From NCBI RefSeq assembly GCF_047495875.1, contig NC_092460.1:8546520-8610519 (forward strand): a stretch of DNA of 64,000 bases, in the 5' to 3' direction. The position numbers were made by a program, and so were the translations under genes. Shown here one piece after another: positions 62,609-64,000 of this stretch; the first letter of the stretch is position 1; each line of letters starts with the position of its first letter. The notes beneath the pieces were generated by a model. The model was not told the origin of the DNA. It saw nothing but the letters and a program-made list of their open reading frames with translations, and searched no databases. Source of the stretch: Pithys albifrons albifrons. Taxonomy: Eukaryota > Chordata > Aves > Passeriformes > Thamnophilidae.

Positions 62609-64000
62609 TACAGGTTCCCTAATTTCTGCTCCAAGTCAGAGGTCAAGTTACCCTGGCACCTTGCATTATTTTCAATGGTGCTAAGTTAATAGAAGATTAT
62701 TTTTTTCTTTTGAGCTAGTCTACATCTATTTGCAGCAACAAGTAATTTCATAAATAACACAATACTAGAAAGTCCAGCAGGCCTAGCCAAAAGCAAGGAC
62801 CTCAAACTATTTAGCTTTGGGTCCACTGCAGTAATTCTCAAGTGTGACCAGCTACTTCTTACATAAGGCCACAAACAAACAGAGCATATTTTGTCATTAA
62901 TACAGCCTTCATGTACTCTTCATTGTAAATGTCACTGGTCTTTGACCTTCAGTTTTGACAATACTTGATAGTCTGAGGGAGGGTGAGCTTAAGCCTCTTG
63001 TTCCATTTAAGAAGAAAAATATCTTCTCTCAGTTGCAAATACCAGAACTTATTTTTCAAAGAACTGTGTTAAAAAAAAACACTTTGGTTTTGTCATTTTT
63101 TTTCTTGAAAATCAAGAGGCACAAGTCTAAATCTCTTCTCACTTAATGCTGATTTAGTTACTTCAACTTCAGCAGGGTAACTTCTAATTTACAGAGTCAT
63201 AAGCAGGAGGCAAGTGAGGATGACAGAACTCTGGGGAGGAACACTGATTAAGACTCTTTTTGAGCTCTCTGTGGCTCCAAGTTCACCGTCAAGGCGTGTG
63301 ACCACCAGTGTCACATTCCTTCAGCTGCCATGCAGGACAATTTGCCAAGAGACAGTTCAACTTACACGGTTTGCTTTGCTTTCTCCTTTCCTTGAACAGT
63401 TCATTGCAACACTGATAGAAAAAAAAAAAGTCCTAGCAACCAGGACAAGAAAGGAAAAAGCTCAGGCATATTGAGATCAGTGGGCATTCTGCCATGCAGA
63501 AGGCTGGAGCCAGGATTTCATGCATTGTCTCATTCTATTAATATTAAAGTAATAATGAGTACAGATTTACCCAAAAGGACACATCATTCAAACTCTTAGA
63601 TCACTGGCATCTCCTAAACAGCCAGCCAGATGTTCCCAGAAGCACGTCCTTTGCATCCTAAGGAACAGAATCATTTTAAGCAGCACCCACTGAAGCATTA
63701 ACATAGGAAAGCTCTGGCCATACTTCTAGCAAGGATCGTATGGGTTTGGCTCACTGAAATGGCAGGTTTTTTGGAAGCTTCATGTGCTGCAATACAAGGG
63801 AGATTTATGTCTATCAGTAGAGATTATTCTCTTCTTTACAGCTTTGAACAAAGCACCAAGAACCAAATTAAATTCTGTATTCAAGGCAAAAACAAAACCA
63901 CCTTTTTATACTACAGTCACATCTAATAATCACTTAATGACTTAAAGTAATATATTATTTTCCTAGAACCATTTAAATTAGAAGCTAGACAAATACTTGA
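62609..64000. other. Non-coding, no gene recognised
   Basis: AT-rich sequence with short A- and T-runs; nothing recognised to the window end. Confidence 0.65.

Overview
This window looks like ordinary non-coding nuclear DNA from a vertebrate, most probably a bird. The evidence is the interspersed repeats. Three stretches can be read as CR1 LINE retrotransposon. One is a 3' tail of the avian type ending in an ATTCTGTG unit (49101-49256). Two are older, decayed pieces of the CR1 reverse-transcriptase ORF in opposite orientations (21715-22028 forward, 40235-40640 reverse). A fourth stretch (about 56400-56970) resembles another old amniote repeat. Few repeats, no Alu, B1 or L1 tails, and AT-rich sequence poor in CpG fit a bird intron or gene desert. 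Turtle or crocodile is a weaker alternative, and the species cannot be named.

No protein-coding gene could be recognised. The open frames are short, overlap on both strands and carry no family signature. Most are longest where base composition is GC-richer, as chance predicts. The best exon-like object is 48247-48511 on the plus strand: a good polypyrimidine tract and AG acceptor, an open frame throughout, and an AG|GTAAGT donor. Its product is not recognised. A weaker minus-strand candidate (39119-38943) encodes a C-x3-C-G-x3-R-x-R-x-C pattern. The longest frame (62024-62608, minus, 194 codons) looks like chance or a conserved non-coding block rather than a gene. No tRNA, rRNA, CRISPR array, operon, bacterial promoter or intact mobile element was seen.

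Layout: 1-10.4 kb is featureless sequence with a GC-richer patch near 9.0-9.6 kb. At 10.4-10.7 and 13.7-14.0 kb are AT-rich blocks with octamer motifs and palindromes. The forward CR1 piece at 21.7-22.0 kb is followed by an A-tract and a tight G-quadruplex motif. At 24.4-25.0 kb is a GC-richer patch with a second quadruplex motif made by a 16-bp tandem duplication. At 25.6-26.2 kb are a TA microsatellite and an AT-rich block, and at 29.9-30.4 kb a block dense in homeodomain-type TAATTR sites. The reverse CR1 piece lies at 40.2-40.6 kb, paired palindromes at 47.27-47.30 kb, the exon candidate at 48.2-48.5 kb, and the CR1 tail at 49.1 kb. Two perfect 10-bp hairpins lie at 52.65 and 55.16 kb, the unassigned old repeat at 56.4-57.0 kb, an 18-bp palindrome at 59.45 kb, and a hairpin inside the longest ORF at 62.2 kb.

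No new biological system could be demonstrated. The most checkable leads are the exon candidate, the two strongest quadruplex motifs, the perfect inverted repeats and the putative conserved non-coding blocks.
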